Source: Bacteroidales bacterium
Lineage (GTDB): Bacteria; Bacteroidota; Bacteroidia; Bacteroidales; VadinHA17
Length of the DNA stretch: 64,000 nt
Reading direction: 5' to 3'
NCBI GenBank assembly: GCA_017999895.1
Contig: JAGNKY010000014.1
Coordinates: 1 to 64,000 of the forward strand
The notes beneath the pieces are model-generated. The model had not been told where the DNA came from. It was given only the letters and a program-made list of their open reading frames with translations, and searched no databases. Positions 29,238 to 39,496 of this stretch are shown here, in pieces. The position numbers and the translations under genes were made by a program. Numbering within the stretch: position 1 is the stretch's first letter; each line of letters starts with the position of its first letter.

Positions 29238-30347
29238 TTATGAAATTACTAATATTTTGTTGCCTTTTTCAATTCTGAAAAGTCTGTAATCCACATTAAA
29301 TCGGGAAAGTACATTTCTCATTCTAACTTCGTCGGTATCTGTGATAAAAATCTGGCCAAAGTGATTATTGCCAGCAAGATCTATTATCTTTTCCACTCTT
29401 TCAGAGTCGAATTTATCAAAAATATCGTCAAGCAAAAGGATTGGAGCAAACCCGGCCTTCCTTTTCAGATAATCAAATTTTGCAAGTTTAAGGGCTACAA
29501 GAAATGATTTTTGCTGTCCTTGAGAGCCAAATATTTTAAGAGGATATCCATTGAGCTCAAAAATCATATCGTCTTTATGAATACCTGTTGTGGTATATTC
29601 CAGTATTCTGTCTTTATCTGCAGATTTAAGAAGTAACTCAGCAAAAGAGGCTTCCTGAAGCTGGGAACAATATGTTAATTTCACCTTTTCGTTGCCAGAA
29701 GATATGAAAGCATAATATTCGTCAAAAACAGGTATGAGTGCAATTCCAAATTTCTGTCGCTCTGAAAAAATATACTCTCCATACTTTATCAGTTGTGTAT
29801 CCCATACTTCAAGCATTTCACTGTCAAATTTCCCCATATTATTGAGGTCTTTAAGAAGTTTATTTCTCTGGAGAAGAGCTTTATTGTAATTCATAACAGA
29901 ATCGAGATAAAGCGAGTTATACTGGCTGATTACTTTATTGAGGAATTTTCTCCTTTCACTGCTACCTCCGGTTATGAGTGCGCTGTCGATAGGCGAAATC
30001 ATAACCACGGGATAACGGCCAATATGATCAGACAGTTTCTGATATTCTTTCCCATTTCGTTTTAATATTTTCTGCTTATGACGATGAAAAGAACAATGAA
30101 TGTTATCATAATTATCTTCTGTAAAAAAAGTTCCCTCAATTATAAAAAAATCCTCTGAGTTCCTAATGTTCGAACTGTCTATATTGCTATAAAAACTTTT
30201 CGCAAGAGATAGATAATGAATTGAATCGAGTATATTTGTTTTCCCCACTCCGTTATTACCAACAAAACAATTTATCGTCGGAGAAAATTCAAATATCGCT
30301 TCATCATAATTCTTAAAATTTATAAGAGAGAGTTTGCTTAGATACAT
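29238..30347 (-). CDS. recF: DNA replication and repair protein RecF
   Basis: SMC-like ABC ATPase that helps RecOR load RecA at gaps and stalled forks. The 369 residues contain Walker A (FVGNNGVGKTNILD, about 28-41), the ABC signature (GSQGQQKSF) and Walker B (LLLDDIFDKFD). The N-terminus LSKLSLINFKNYDEA is typical. A TAACTTTG -7 element lies 38 bases upstream on the minus strand, and the DciA-like gene follows in the same transcript. Confidence 0.97.
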   Translation of the reverse strand: MYLSKLSLINFKNYDEAIFEFSPTINCFVGNNGVGKTNILDSIHYLSLAKSFYSNIDSSNIRNSEDFFIIEGTFFTEDNYDNIHCSFHRHKQKILKRNGKEYQKLSDHIGRYPVVMISPIDSALITGGSSERRKFLNKVISQYNSLYLDSVMNYNKALLQRNKLLKDLNNMGKFDSEMLEVWDTQLIKYGEYIFSERQKFGIALIPVFDEYYAFISSGNEKVKLTYCSQLQEASFAELLLKSADKDRILEYTTTGIHKDDMIFELNGYPLKIFGSQGQQKSFLVALKLAKFDYLKRKAGFAPILLLDDIFDKFDSERVEKIIDLAGNNHFGQIFITDTDEVRMRNVLSRFNVDYRLFRIEKGNKILVIS

Positions 30348-30384
30348 AGAGATAATTAAAATTAAAAATTATTTTACGGATTAC

Positions 30385-30392
30385 CAAAGTTA
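30385..30392 (-). promoter_or_regulatory. Putative -7 promoter element of recF-dciA
   Basis: Minus-strand TAACTTTG, a complete TAnnTTTG match located 38 bases before the recF ATG. The -33 element is not obvious. Confidence 0.4.
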
Positions 30393-30550
30393 AAAAGATT
30401 TACAGACTGAGGAAAGCACCAATAAGAATAAGATGCATTTGTGTTTTCTTGAAAAATTTCTATCATTTTTTACTAACAGTTAATATATTATGTAATATAA
30501 GGTATAATTCAAAATTTCAAATAATTATTTCAAATTATCTATAAAAAAAT

Positions 30551-30558
30551 TACTTTTG
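30551..30558 (+). promoter_or_regulatory. Putative -7 promoter element of the TPR protein-ribH pair
   Basis: TACTTTTG matches TAnnTTTG and lies 29 bases before the ATG at 30587. The region upstream is AT-rich; only a weak TTTC stands at the -33 distance. Confidence 0.45.
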
Positions 30559-30586
30559 CACAATTAAATTTTGAAGAGAATTCAAT

Positions 30587-31282
30587 ATGGCAAAAAAGAC
30601 AAAGGTTGATAATCCGAAGAGTTTGAAAAACGTAGAAAATACGTTAACGCGAACCGAACAATTTCTTGAAGAAAACTATAAACCTATTCTTATCTTTTTA
30701 GGAGTACTTGTAATTTTGGTTGGTCTTTTTTATCTTCGAAAAATCTATCTTGGAAATAAGAATTCAGAAGCTCAGTCGCAAATGTATATGGCAGAGAGAT
30801 GGTTTGAAATGGATTCTCTTAATCTGGCATTATATGGAGATGGTAACTATTTAGGTTTTATAGACATAGCAAACGATTATAAGTCCACAAAAGCCGGCAA
30901 TATGGCAAAATATGCAGCAGGCATTTGTTTTCTTCATCTCGGAAGATATGAGGAAGCTCTTGAGTATCTGACCAAATATTCACCAAAGGAAAAGATGATA
31001 GGATCTCTTGCGATTGGAGCAACAGGAGATGCTTTAGTTGAACTCGAAAGGTTCGATGAAGGAATTGAAAAATATCTCGAAGCTGCTGAAAAAGGAAATA
31101 ACTCTTTCAGTTCGCCATTGTTTCTCATGAAAGCGGGGCAGATATATGAACTTCAGGAAAAGTATCCGGAGGCTTTAAGTATATACGAAAGAATTAAAAA
31201 TAAATATCCTGAAAGCACTGAAGGCAGTATGGCAGAAAAATATATTGCAAGAGTTAAGGTTCTAATGCATCAAAATCAGTAA
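30587..31282 (+). CDS. Membrane-anchored tetratricopeptide repeat protein
   Basis: A 231-residue protein with a short basic cytoplasmic N-terminus, one transmembrane helix (about residues 33-52) and a periplasmic helical domain with TPR-type repeats (YEEALEYLTKY, FDEGIEKYLEA, YPEALSIYERI). The layout resembles YfgM-type proteins that assist export or outer-membrane assembly, but a specific role cannot be deduced. It is divergent from recF and 58 bases before ribH, a pairing often seen in Bacteroidota. Confidence 0.88.
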   Translation: MAKKTKVDNPKSLKNVENTLTRTEQFLEENYKPILIFLGVLVILVGLFYLRKIYLGNKNSEAQSQMYMAERWFEMDSLNLALYGDGNYLGFIDIANDYKSTKAGNMAKYAAGICFLHLGRYEEALEYLTKYSPKEKMIGSLAIGATGDALVELERFDEGIEKYLEAAEKGNNSFSSPLFLMKAGQIYELQEKYPEALSIYERIKNKYPESTEGSMAEKYIARVKVLMHQNQ

Positions 31283-31340
31283 ATAGTCAGAAATTAATGG
31301 AGCAAATGTGTGAAGTTGTTATAAATAAATTAAAATAGAA

Positions 31341-31832
31341 ATGGCTACATCAAATCTTTCTGAATATGATTCTTCAAATGTGCCCGATGCTGCTATGTTC
31401 AAATTTGGTATAGTAGTGTCGGACTGGAACAATGAGATAACGAACTCTCTTCTCGACGGTTGTATCGAAACTCTAAAAAAGCATGGCACTACAGATGATA
31501 ATATAATAATAAAACATGTACCCGGGAGTTTCGAATTGACGCTTGGTGCTCAGTTAATGGCTGAAAATGAAGATATTGATGCAATTATTTGTTTGGGTTG
31601 TGTGGTGCAGGGTGAAACCCCGCACTTTGAATATATATGCCAGGCGGTGAGCCATGGTATCACTCAAATCAATCTTGATTATAACTTGCCTGTTATTTTC
31701 GGCGTTCTTACAACTAACAACATTCAGCAGGCAAAAGAGAGGTCGGGTGGAAGTCGTGGAAACAAAGGTGTCGAAGCCGCAGTAGCAGCAATAAAGATGG
31801 CCGCATTAAAAATTGATTTTGAAAGTTTATAA
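31341..31832 (+). CDS. ribH: 6,7-dimethyl-8-ribityllumazine synthase
   Basis: Penultimate enzyme of riboflavin synthesis; it joins 3,4-dihydroxybutanone phosphate with the ribitylaminouracil. The 163 residues include the substrate motif VPGSFELTLGAQ, the GCVVQGETPHFEYIC segment with the catalytic His, and GVLTTNNIQQA with the following SGG phosphate-binding turn. No other rib gene is nearby. Confidence 0.97.
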   Translation: MATSNLSEYDSSNVPDAAMFKFGIVVSDWNNEITNSLLDGCIETLKKHGTTDDNIIIKHVPGSFELTLGAQLMAENEDIDAIICLGCVVQGETPHFEYICQAVSHGITQINLDYNLPVIFGVLTTNNIQQAKERSGGSRGNKGVEAAVAAIKMAALKIDFESL

Positions 31833-31923
31833 TCAAGAGAGATTATTCTATATTGATTTGCGTCGTCTTCAATAAATAAATTTGTTTTTGAATAATTCTT
31901 ATATAAACCTGCCAAAAGTATTC

Positions 31924-34803
31924 TCACTTCCTGCACAATTGATTAAAGGGACAATTACGGCATTTCTGGCGGTGTTTCGTCATAATGAAATCCGACGACC
32001 GGTTGAAAAGCTGTGTAACTACATCTCCAAGCAAAGGCCTGAAATCACTTCTTATTTCACTGTAGTTGTCAACAGTCTTTATCTGATCTTTTGAATCTCC
32101 AATCGTCAATTTGCCGCTGAATTCCTTTGCCTGAATATTTCTCAATGAGTAAATAACCGGAGTAATGAACTCCTGCTTGAATTTATCCGCTATTATTTCA
32201 CAATACATAAGTATCTGGAACCATGCTTCACTCCTTTTCTCATACTCTTCATCAAAGAGTGAAGCGATCGATTTTATATTTGCCTGCACGTTACCGGTCT
32301 TATAATCAAGAATCCTCCAAAAGCCCCCGAATCTATCAATCCTGTCAATTTTTCCTCCAAGTTTTATTATTGTTTTATTGTTGTTAATATTCAATTTAAA
32401 GAGCATTGAATTTTCTTCTTCAAGTGCTTTTATTGTAAACGGAGCACAATCAGCATCCATCCGTAGAATCATAATGGCATAAGAAACAAGTATGGCTACG
32501 GCCACCTGTTCAGTTCCTGAAAGTTCATCATCAGAGGAAGTGTGAAAATTGCCGGCTATAGTCTTTTTTACTACACTTTCAATATTTTCCTTATTAGCGG
32601 CCTTTGCCATAATCATCTCCCTGGTGAGTTGTTTTTCTTTATCCTGCATATAAATTTCCTGCATTATCTGGTGTAGAAGAGTGCCGAATAGAGCCGGATC
32701 AAAACCGGTAATTATTTTTTCAGGCTCTTTCAGCCCACATACATACATATAATAAAACTTCATCCTGCACGAAAGCCACGTATTTAATGCACTGGGAGAG
32801 ATCGGTTCTCCGAAAGTACCAAAATAACGTTCTTCAAGTATTTTCTGATGTCGCTCATTTCGTGAAATCACTTCCGACAAAGCCTCTTTCGCTTCGATCC
32901 TGTATTCCAAGCTCAAAATTTCAGGCGGCTTTTGATAAAGATATTCCAGTTGCATAAGCAGTCTGCTCATCTCTCCTGTTTTCAGACCTTCAGAATTTGA
33001 ATTGTAAATAAAAAAAACATTCTCTGCCCTGTGTAAGAGCCTGTAGAAATAATATGAATAAATCGAATCCTGATGACGAATTGTAGGGAGACCGTATGCT
33101 TCGCGAAGATTATAAGGAATATATGATGAACCTGCGGCATTGCGAGGTAAAACACCTTCATTAACCGACAGTATGATTATATTCTTGAAATCCAGCGCCC
33201 GTGTTTCAAGAAGTCCCATAATCTGAATTCCTGCAAGAGGTTCGCCGCTGAAAGGCACCGTTATGCTCCGTAAAACACGGTCGAAAAGCCTGAACCAAGT
33301 TGGTAATGTCATCTCTATTTCAGATGATGAAATAATCCTTTCCAGATTGTTTAATACCTGTAATACTCTGAATATAAACTCATTGTTAAGGCTGAAATAT
33401 TGTTCCGCTCCTTCCTCTGCCTCACTGACCGTATAGAAATTTTTCAGAATATTCTTAAAATAGTCCGGAAGTTCAGAATGTGAATCAACTTTCCGGAAAA
33501 TATCGGTCAGCAGACTGTTGCGACAAATTTTGGAAGCATCAATCCATTGTTTTCTTTCCTTGTTTATTTGTTCAAGTATGTCACTGCTCAGGTTATTTTT
33601 ATCGTTTGATAAGAAGCTATGGAGCAGAATCATAGAAACATCGGAATAGTTGAGAAGGATTTTACCTCCTTCTTTTCTGCTGTTATTCTGCAGTGAAACA
33701 AGCATTTTGATAAAACTATAGACTGTGCTGAATTTCAGGGGGTATCCCATTGTAATGTTTACTTCACTGATAAATTCGGGCAGAGATGTTAAAAGTGGAA
33801 CAAGAAGGTTTTCATCGGCAAGAACAATAGCTGTATGATGAGCTTTTTCACCTGTAACATCATTGAAACTTTCGAGCAATTGAGGTATAAGCTTTACCTG
33901 GGCTATATCGGATGTTGTACTTATTATTTTTCTGTTGGCTCTATTTTCAGATTCAGAAATAAGAGTTTTATAGTTCCAATCGGAAGGCATGTTATTTCCA
34001 AATTCCCAGATATTTTCTCTAATAAAAAAACCTGCCGAGTGTTTTGAGTTACGTTCTATATACGACTCGTCGTAATCCCAGTAAAATTGAGCTTTGCCGT
34101 TCTGCTGTAAGTGTTTCATCAGAATTTTTTCGCATTTATTCAGTGCGTTAAAACCCGTGAAATGATAATTTTCCCATTTAAGTTCGGGTAGCGCGCCGGA
34201 AATACATTTCTCTGCAACATCCCTGTAAATCATTCCTTCCCATGCTATTCCTTTCTCTCTTATATTATTTTTGAATTCTTCATAAAGAGAAGGCAACACA
34301 GACCAGATTTTCAAAAATTCCCTTTTCTCATCGGTTTCCCGCCCTGCATTGAAATTTGTCCAGAACTCTCTTATAACTTTTATCTGATCCTCACTAAGTC
34401 CGCCAAAGTCAGAATCAATTTTTTTCAAATCCGAAATGTTGGTAAATAATTTTGGAGCATCAACAAGATATTTGTCAACATCGTCGAAATCGTTTATGAG
34501 CATCTCTCCCCAGAAATAGAATGTATCGAAGTTCTCAGCTTCTAGCAGGAGCTTGCGATATGATTTATAGAGCTCGAATATCAATGTTTCCGGTTCTGCG
34601 ATTTGAAGCGGAGTAAGCATTTCGAACAATTCGGTTATTGTAAGAATACCTGGCGACCATACCGGCCGGGATGTTAAATCCGACAGATACTTCATAAAAT
34701 AAAGACCTGCCCTGCGGTTCGGGAATACCATACATTGCTTCCCGAGCCTGTCGCCATACTGGCCAAGCAGATGCTTTGCAATATGTCCGAGAAAAGTTTG
34801 CAT
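31924..34803 (-). CDS. AddB-like PD-(D/E)XK nuclease/helicase subunit
   Basis: A 959-residue partner of the AddA-like helicase, needed for processing DNA double-strand ends before RecA loading. The N-terminal part is helicase-like but without a canonical Walker A (FPNRRAGLYFMKYL in its place). The C-terminal PD-(D/E)XK nuclease core includes KIDRIDR and ILDYKTG. Four cysteines typical of the AddB iron-sulfur cluster are visible: one near residue 678 (WLSCRMKFYY) and C948, C951 and C957 at the end. The start at 34803 lies 6 bases after the AddA-like stop, so the pair is one operon. Confidence 0.87.
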   Translation of the reverse strand: MQTFLGHIAKHLLGQYGDRLGKQCMVFPNRRAGLYFMKYLSDLTSRPVWSPGILTITELFEMLTPLQIAEPETLIFELYKSYRKLLLEAENFDTFYFWGEMLINDFDDVDKYLVDAPKLFTNISDLKKIDSDFGGLSEDQIKVIREFWTNFNAGRETDEKREFLKIWSVLPSLYEEFKNNIREKGIAWEGMIYRDVAEKCISGALPELKWENYHFTGFNALNKCEKILMKHLQQNGKAQFYWDYDESYIERNSKHSAGFFIRENIWEFGNNMPSDWNYKTLISESENRANRKIISTTSDIAQVKLIPQLLESFNDVTGEKAHHTAIVLADENLLVPLLTSLPEFISEVNITMGYPLKFSTVYSFIKMLVSLQNNSRKEGGKILLNYSDVSMILLHSFLSNDKNNLSSDILEQINKERKQWIDASKICRNSLLTDIFRKVDSHSELPDYFKNILKNFYTVSEAEEGAEQYFSLNNEFIFRVLQVLNNLERIISSSEIEMTLPTWFRLFDRVLRSITVPFSGEPLAGIQIMGLLETRALDFKNIIILSVNEGVLPRNAAGSSYIPYNLREAYGLPTIRHQDSIYSYYFYRLLHRAENVFFIYNSNSEGLKTGEMSRLLMQLEYLYQKPPEILSLEYRIEAKEALSEVISRNERHQKILEERYFGTFGEPISPSALNTWLSCRMKFYYMYVCGLKEPEKIITGFDPALFGTLLHQIMQEIYMQDKEKQLTREMIMAKAANKENIESVVKKTIAGNFHTSSDDELSGTEQVAVAILVSYAIMILRMDADCAPFTIKALEEENSMLFKLNINNNKTIIKLGGKIDRIDRFGGFWRILDYKTGNVQANIKSIASLFDEEYEKRSEAWFQILMYCEIIADKFKQEFITPVIYSLRNIQAKEFSGKLTIGDSKDQIKTVDNYSEIRSDFRPLLGDVVTQLFNRSSDFIMTKHRQKCRNCPFNQLCRK

Positions 34804-34809
34804 AAGTGT

Positions 34810-37800
34810 TTATTTTACACTTATTATTTTGTCTTCATCAACGTACCAGAGGAATGCTTCAGCGTCGGAGTATCCCATTTCCTTAATTAAGCGGCAGTAT
34901 TGCTGCACCTGTTTTAGGTCTTCTTTTTTTTCACCTCCGAATTTGAAATCCACAATGATGGCTTTGTCACCCGATATTATAACCCTGTCGGGTCTTCTGA
35001 TGGTACCTCCAGGTGCATGAATATCTGTTTCAGTGATTATTTCAGCTCCGCGTTTGAACCATTCTCTTACCTCAGGTCTTGAAAGTTCAGAATTCATCTT
35101 CTCTATAATCATGGAACCTTCATTTTCATTTATTCTTCCGTCAATAACCATTTTCCCGACAGCTCCTGTTATGTCATCCAAAGTTATTACAGAAGCAAGA
35201 ATATCGTGCATAAGCTTTCCATAATTAAGTTTTAACTGTTGTTTCTCAGCCTCTTTTAAAAACCACTTTTCGCCATGGAGTTTCAGACGAAGTCCTTTTA
35301 CTGAAGTGTTTACATAATATCTTCCGGTTGTAATTCTATTTTCTTCCTGTTCCTTTTCCAAAACATTGGCCGTTAACTCACCAAAGGAAAAAATTCCCTT
35401 GTCAGAATCGAAAAAATCGGACAGGTTTATTACAGGTTTATTATCATTCTGAGAGGGTTTTGTGTCTGTTGTAAATGATCTTTTTATCCAATCAGCGGTT
35501 GTTCCGCTTTTCGTTTTATCGGGGCAGAAGCAGTACAAAGCATTTTTTGCCCTCGTAAAAGCAACATATAGAAGGTTAAGGTTATCAATATGAGCATGAA
35601 GTGTTTCCTGAACAAAATCATTCTCGAAATATGAGTGAATCAAATCTTTTTTATATTTTACGGATACAACTCCAATGCGGTTGAAGAGCTGGTCTTCAGG
35701 CTTTAACCACATTACAGGGTTTTTATTTCCATGTCCCATCGGCCATGATACGAATGGTACTATTACGACAGGGAATTCCAGCCCTTTCGATTTATGAATT
35801 GTCATGATCCTTATTGAGTTCTGACTATCAGAAAGAGCGAGGGATTTTCCAATTCCGAAAATATCCCACCATTCGAGGAAGGACGATATATCGGGAAAAT
35901 AATTTGAAGAATGTTCCAGCACGCAATCCTGTAAGGCATTCAGAAATGCCGTGTTTTCACGGTTTTCTCCAAGTCCGAAAAACTTTATTGTTGTTTCAAT
36001 TGCATCATACAGAGGAATACCGGAAATTCTTCGCACTATGTTTTCCCAGCCTTCCGGCCATAGTTTTCCGGCTGTATTCTCTAAATCCGAAACGTCAGCT
36101 TCAAAAGCATCTTTCCCTGTCGCAAGGCACCATTCTCTGAGCATAATGGCAATATTGAGCCTGTCGTCGGGATTAATAGCCAGCCGCAGAAGTGCAATTA
36201 TAAAGTTTACTGCCGGAGAAGAATTAAGAAAAAGGGATTCGCCGGAAACCACGCTATAATTATATTTTTTGTTTTTTTCTTCTCCGGCACAATTACGATA
36301 ATTGATAATTGACTCTATCACTTCAGCACCTTCACTGTTAAATCGGACAAGAATTCCGATGTCGGATGCATTAAAACCTTCATCCTGAAGCCTTTCAATC
36401 AGTAAAGGAAGCTTTTTTAGCACTATATCTTTAAATAGTTCTTCATCCTCTTTAATGAATTCAATTCTAACATATCCGCCTTTCTTTTCTTCAGGAACAA
36501 GTTGCTGCACGTCGGAATACACTTTTCTTAGATTTAATTCCCCTTGTTGATCACCCAAAGATTCATCAATTGCAGCAGGGATTATAGAAAATAGTGTATT
36601 ATTGAATGCAACGATGTTTTCTCGACTTCGTCTGTTAGTGAACAGCGATTTTTTTAAGAGCTGTTTCTCTGAGAATTGTTTATCGAGTTCGACACCGAGA
36701 ATTTTCCAGTCACTGTTCCGCCACCGGTAAATAGATTGTTTGATATCGCCTACGACAAGGTTGTCGTGGCCTCCTGCCAGACTGTTATTAATAAGAGGCA
36801 GAAAATTATTCCATTGAATCACGGAAGTATCCTGGAATTCATCAATCATGAAATTTTCATAGATATTTCCTGCTTTCTCATATATAAAAGGAGTTTGATC
36901 ACCATTGATAAGTTTGAAAAGAAGCTCACCTGCATCGGAAAGTATAAAACGGTTTTCCTGAGTTGTTACCTCATGGACATTTTTAAGTATATCGGACAGA
37001 ATGCCAATGATATATATGTTTTCAAGGATTAAACCGGCGGTATTTGCTTTGAGGTAATTATTCGAATAATACACGAGCATTTCCAGAAAAAGTTTATCGA
37101 AACCGGCATTAAAACCAGCTCTCATCTGTGGAGAAAATCCGTCTTTTTTTGTCCATACCGGAGGATTTTCCAGAACTCGCAATACCGTCGGAGTAGGCGG
37201 CTCATAAATTTTATTTATTCCATTTTCAATTTTTTCAATAAAAGTACCGACACCTCCGTTCATGCCTCTATAAAACATGTCGCCAGTCAAATTATGCCGG
37301 TTCATAATTTCCCTGCATCTTTTCGCATATTCTTTAAGTTCCGATTCAAATTTCTTTCTGATTTTTTTCAGCTCTTCGACATATTCTGTTAAAAATTTCC
37401 TGTCACTAATTTTTTCTCTGTCTTTCTGAGACATCAGGCGGAAACTTTCATTAAATATTTCATCTGCCAGTTTAAGTATATCGGCTTTGAGGTTCCAGCT
37501 CTTCCCCTCTTCTATCCTGTCGGCGGCGTATTGAATAATCCATTTCATAAGAGCTTCGTCGTTTGCAGCATCATCCAGAGTTTTGTCCACAGCTGTTTCA
37601 AGTATATAATCAGGCTCTATTTCGATAATATATCCATGTGGCAGATTGATTTCTCTTGTAAATGCTCTTATTATTTTCTGGAAAAAGCTGTCAATAGTGC
37701 TTACATTAAAAAAAGAATAATCATGCAGAATTGTGTTAATTATCCGGCTGCTCTTTTCCTTGAGTATTTCCTGAGTGAATTCTGTCTCCTTTAGAAGTCG

Positions 37801-38019
37801 TTCGTCCATTCCGGTAGTTTCACCTTTTGAAAGCAGTAGAAGATGGTCTAGTATCTTGCGTTTCATCTCTGCTGCGGCCTTGTTTGTAAAAGTAACTGCC
37901 AGTATCCTCTTATAAGCCGACTCTGATAACAGCGCCTTTATAAGATAATTTACTGTTAGCTCGAAGGTTTTACCGGAGCCTGCAGAAGCGCCATATTTTT
38001 TCAGAACACCTGATTCCAT
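34810..38019 (-). CDS. AddA-like UvrD-family helicase/nuclease
   Basis: A 1069-residue ATP-dependent DNA helicase with a C-terminal nuclease domain. Walker A is at residues 9-18 (GASAGSGKT). Other superfamily-1 helicase motifs follow: AVTFTNKAAAEMK (Ia), DEFQDTS (II), DIKQSIYRWR (III), MTIHKSKGLEFPVVI (V) and LLYVAFTRAKNAL (VI). The C-terminal PD-(D/E)XK core shows RRPDRV and the D1024/K1026 pair in IVDFK. With the AddB-like protein it forms the end-resection complex that replaces RecBCD in this phylum. Walker B and the nuclease residues appear intact. Confidence 0.9.
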   Translation of the reverse strand: MESGVLKKYGASAGSGKTFELTVNYLIKALLSESAYKRILAVTFTNKAAAEMKRKILDHLLLLSKGETTGMDERLLKETEFTQEILKEKSSRIINTILHDYSFFNVSTIDSFFQKIIRAFTREINLPHGYIIEIEPDYILETAVDKTLDDAANDEALMKWIIQYAADRIEEGKSWNLKADILKLADEIFNESFRLMSQKDREKISDRKFLTEYVEELKKIRKKFESELKEYAKRCREIMNRHNLTGDMFYRGMNGGVGTFIEKIENGINKIYEPPTPTVLRVLENPPVWTKKDGFSPQMRAGFNAGFDKLFLEMLVYYSNNYLKANTAGLILENIYIIGILSDILKNVHEVTTQENRFILSDAGELLFKLINGDQTPFIYEKAGNIYENFMIDEFQDTSVIQWNNFLPLINNSLAGGHDNLVVGDIKQSIYRWRNSDWKILGVELDKQFSEKQLLKKSLFTNRRSRENIVAFNNTLFSIIPAAIDESLGDQQGELNLRKVYSDVQQLVPEEKKGGYVRIEFIKEDEELFKDIVLKKLPLLIERLQDEGFNASDIGILVRFNSEGAEVIESIINYRNCAGEEKNKKYNYSVVSGESLFLNSSPAVNFIIALLRLAINPDDRLNIAIMLREWCLATGKDAFEADVSDLENTAGKLWPEGWENIVRRISGIPLYDAIETTIKFFGLGENRENTAFLNALQDCVLEHSSNYFPDISSFLEWWDIFGIGKSLALSDSQNSIRIMTIHKSKGLEFPVVIVPFVSWPMGHGNKNPVMWLKPEDQLFNRIGVVSVKYKKDLIHSYFENDFVQETLHAHIDNLNLLYVAFTRAKNALYCFCPDKTKSGTTADWIKRSFTTDTKPSQNDNKPVINLSDFFDSDKGIFSFGELTANVLEKEQEENRITTGRYYVNTSVKGLRLKLHGEKWFLKEAEKQQLKLNYGKLMHDILASVITLDDITGAVGKMVIDGRINENEGSMIIEKMNSELSRPEVREWFKRGAEIITETDIHAPGGTIRRPDRVIISGDKAIIVDFKFGGEKKEDLKQVQQYCRLIKEMGYSDAEAFLWYVDEDKIISVK

Positions 38020-38168
38020 ACGGTTAAAGTTATCGAATTTCAGAATATCTGATTAATATTATCAAATTTTCTTTCTCTGTAGACTTTATATAATTTAAAA
38101 GAAATAATTATATAAAGAGGCGCAATAACTCAATAGAGAACGCCAGGGAAGAGCTTTGCAATTTTAAT

Positions 38169-38176
38169 TATTTTTG
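38169..38176 (+). promoter_or_regulatory. -7 promoter element placing mnmA transcription start at or next to the ATG
   Basis: TATTTTTG is a full TAnnTTTG match ending only 5 bases before the mnmA ATG. If used, transcription would begin at about the start codon, giving a leaderless mRNA. A TTTG lies only 10 bases upstream, too close for a regular -33 element. Confidence 0.4.
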
Positions 38177-38181
38177 CATTC

Positions 38182-39378
38182 ATGAAAAAGAAGGTTATTG
38201 TCGGTTTATCAGGCGGCGTTGATTCAAGTGTAGCAGCGTGGGTTCTCAAGGAAAAAGGATACGATGTCGAAGCTTTGTTCATGAGAAACTGGAATGACAC
38301 GACAGGACTTCTTCAGAGTGAATGTAACTGGGAAGATGATCTTTTCTTTGCTGAGATGGTATCAAGGAAGCTCGGGATACCTTTGCATGTTGTTGACCTG
38401 AGCGAGCCATATAGGAAGAAAGTCATTGACCACATGTTTGAAGAATATAAAAAGGGGAGAACACCAAATCCTGATGTCTTGTGCAACCGTGAAATCAAAT
38501 TCGATTCCTTTGCCGAAGAGGCATGGAATTTAGGAGGCGATTTTATGGCAACAGGGCACTACTGCCGTAAAGATGAGATAAATGTAAACGGTAAAACTAT
38601 TTACCGGCTTCTGGCCGGAACAGATAAAAATAAAGACCAGAGTTATTTTTTATGTCAGGTCAACCAGGAACAGCTTGCCAGGGCACTCTTTCCGTTAGGG
38701 GAAATGACGAAGCCTGAAGTGCGTGAAACGGCCGCAAGACTGAAACTTCCAACTGCTCACAGAAAAGATTCACAGGGAATATGTTTTATAGGCAAAATAC
38801 ATCTTCCGACATTTCTTCAACAGAAACTCAAAGAAAAAGAAGGAATTGTTATCGAAATACCTCGTAATGCAGTGGAGATCAAACGGAATTCAGGATTACC
38901 TGATGATAATCGGGAAGAAACAGAACTAAAAAGTTTAACTTCACCTCATCGGTTCGATTCGTCAATGGGTGTGAATATCGGAGTTCATCACGGAGCACAT
39001 TTTTTTACAATAGGTCAGCGTAAAGGCATTAACATAGGCGGCTACAAGGAACCACTTTTTGTAATAGGAATAGATGTCGAAAAGAATATTCTTTATGTTG
39101 GTGAAGGTCGGTCGCATCCTGGATTATACAGGAAAGGTTTATTTATCAGTAAAGATGATATTCACTGGGTAAGACCTGATCTTGCCATGTCGGAAGGTGA
39201 GAGCCGTGAATACATGGTACGGATAAGGTATCGCCAACCGTTGCAGAAAGCCAGGTTGTATTCAAGGCACGATGGCATGTATATTATATTCAATAAATTA
39301 CAAAGAGGTATCACACCGGGTCAGTTTGCCGCATGGTATGATGACGATGAAGTAATCGGTTCAGGAGTAATTGGTTGA
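38182..39378 (+). CDS. mnmA: tRNA-specific 2-thiouridylase MnmA
   Basis: Thiolates U34 of Lys, Glu and Gln tRNAs. The PP-loop SGGVDSSVAAW (residues 10-20), PNPDVLCNREIKF with C101, the ATGHY motif, the KDQSYFL segment and the second catalytic cysteine C201 (GICFIG) are all in place. At 398 residues it is longer than average because of an insertion at about residues 218-262, between the cysteine domain and the TIGQRKG motif. The start is fixed by the N-terminal KKKVIVGLSGG. Confidence 0.96.
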   Translation: MKKKVIVGLSGGVDSSVAAWVLKEKGYDVEALFMRNWNDTTGLLQSECNWEDDLFFAEMVSRKLGIPLHVVDLSEPYRKKVIDHMFEEYKKGRTPNPDVLCNREIKFDSFAEEAWNLGGDFMATGHYCRKDEINVNGKTIYRLLAGTDKNKDQSYFLCQVNQEQLARALFPLGEMTKPEVRETAARLKLPTAHRKDSQGICFIGKIHLPTFLQQKLKEKEGIVIEIPRNAVEIKRNSGLPDDNREETELKSLTSPHRFDSSMGVNIGVHHGAHFFTIGQRKGINIGGYKEPLFVIGIDVEKNILYVGEGRSHPGLYRKGLFISKDDIHWVRPDLAMSEGESREYMVRIRYRQPLQKARLYSRHDGMYIIFNKLQRGITPGQFAAWYDDDEVIGSGVIG

Positions 39379-39450
39379 AGCTTCGCAAGCCATAGCCGGT
39401 CTAAGAACAAATAAGTTTTCAGTTTCATCATAAATTAGTATTAAAGCAAT

Positions 39451-39458
39451 TATTTTTG
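39451..39458 (+). promoter_or_regulatory. Putative -7 promoter element of the MFS gene
   Basis: TATTTTTG matches TAnnTTTG and lies 38 bases before the MFS ATG at 39497. TTTC at 39423-39426 stands roughly at the -33 position. Confidence 0.4.
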
Positions 39459-39496
39459 GTAAAGGAAATCAGAACAGGGACTCCATACCATTTAAA

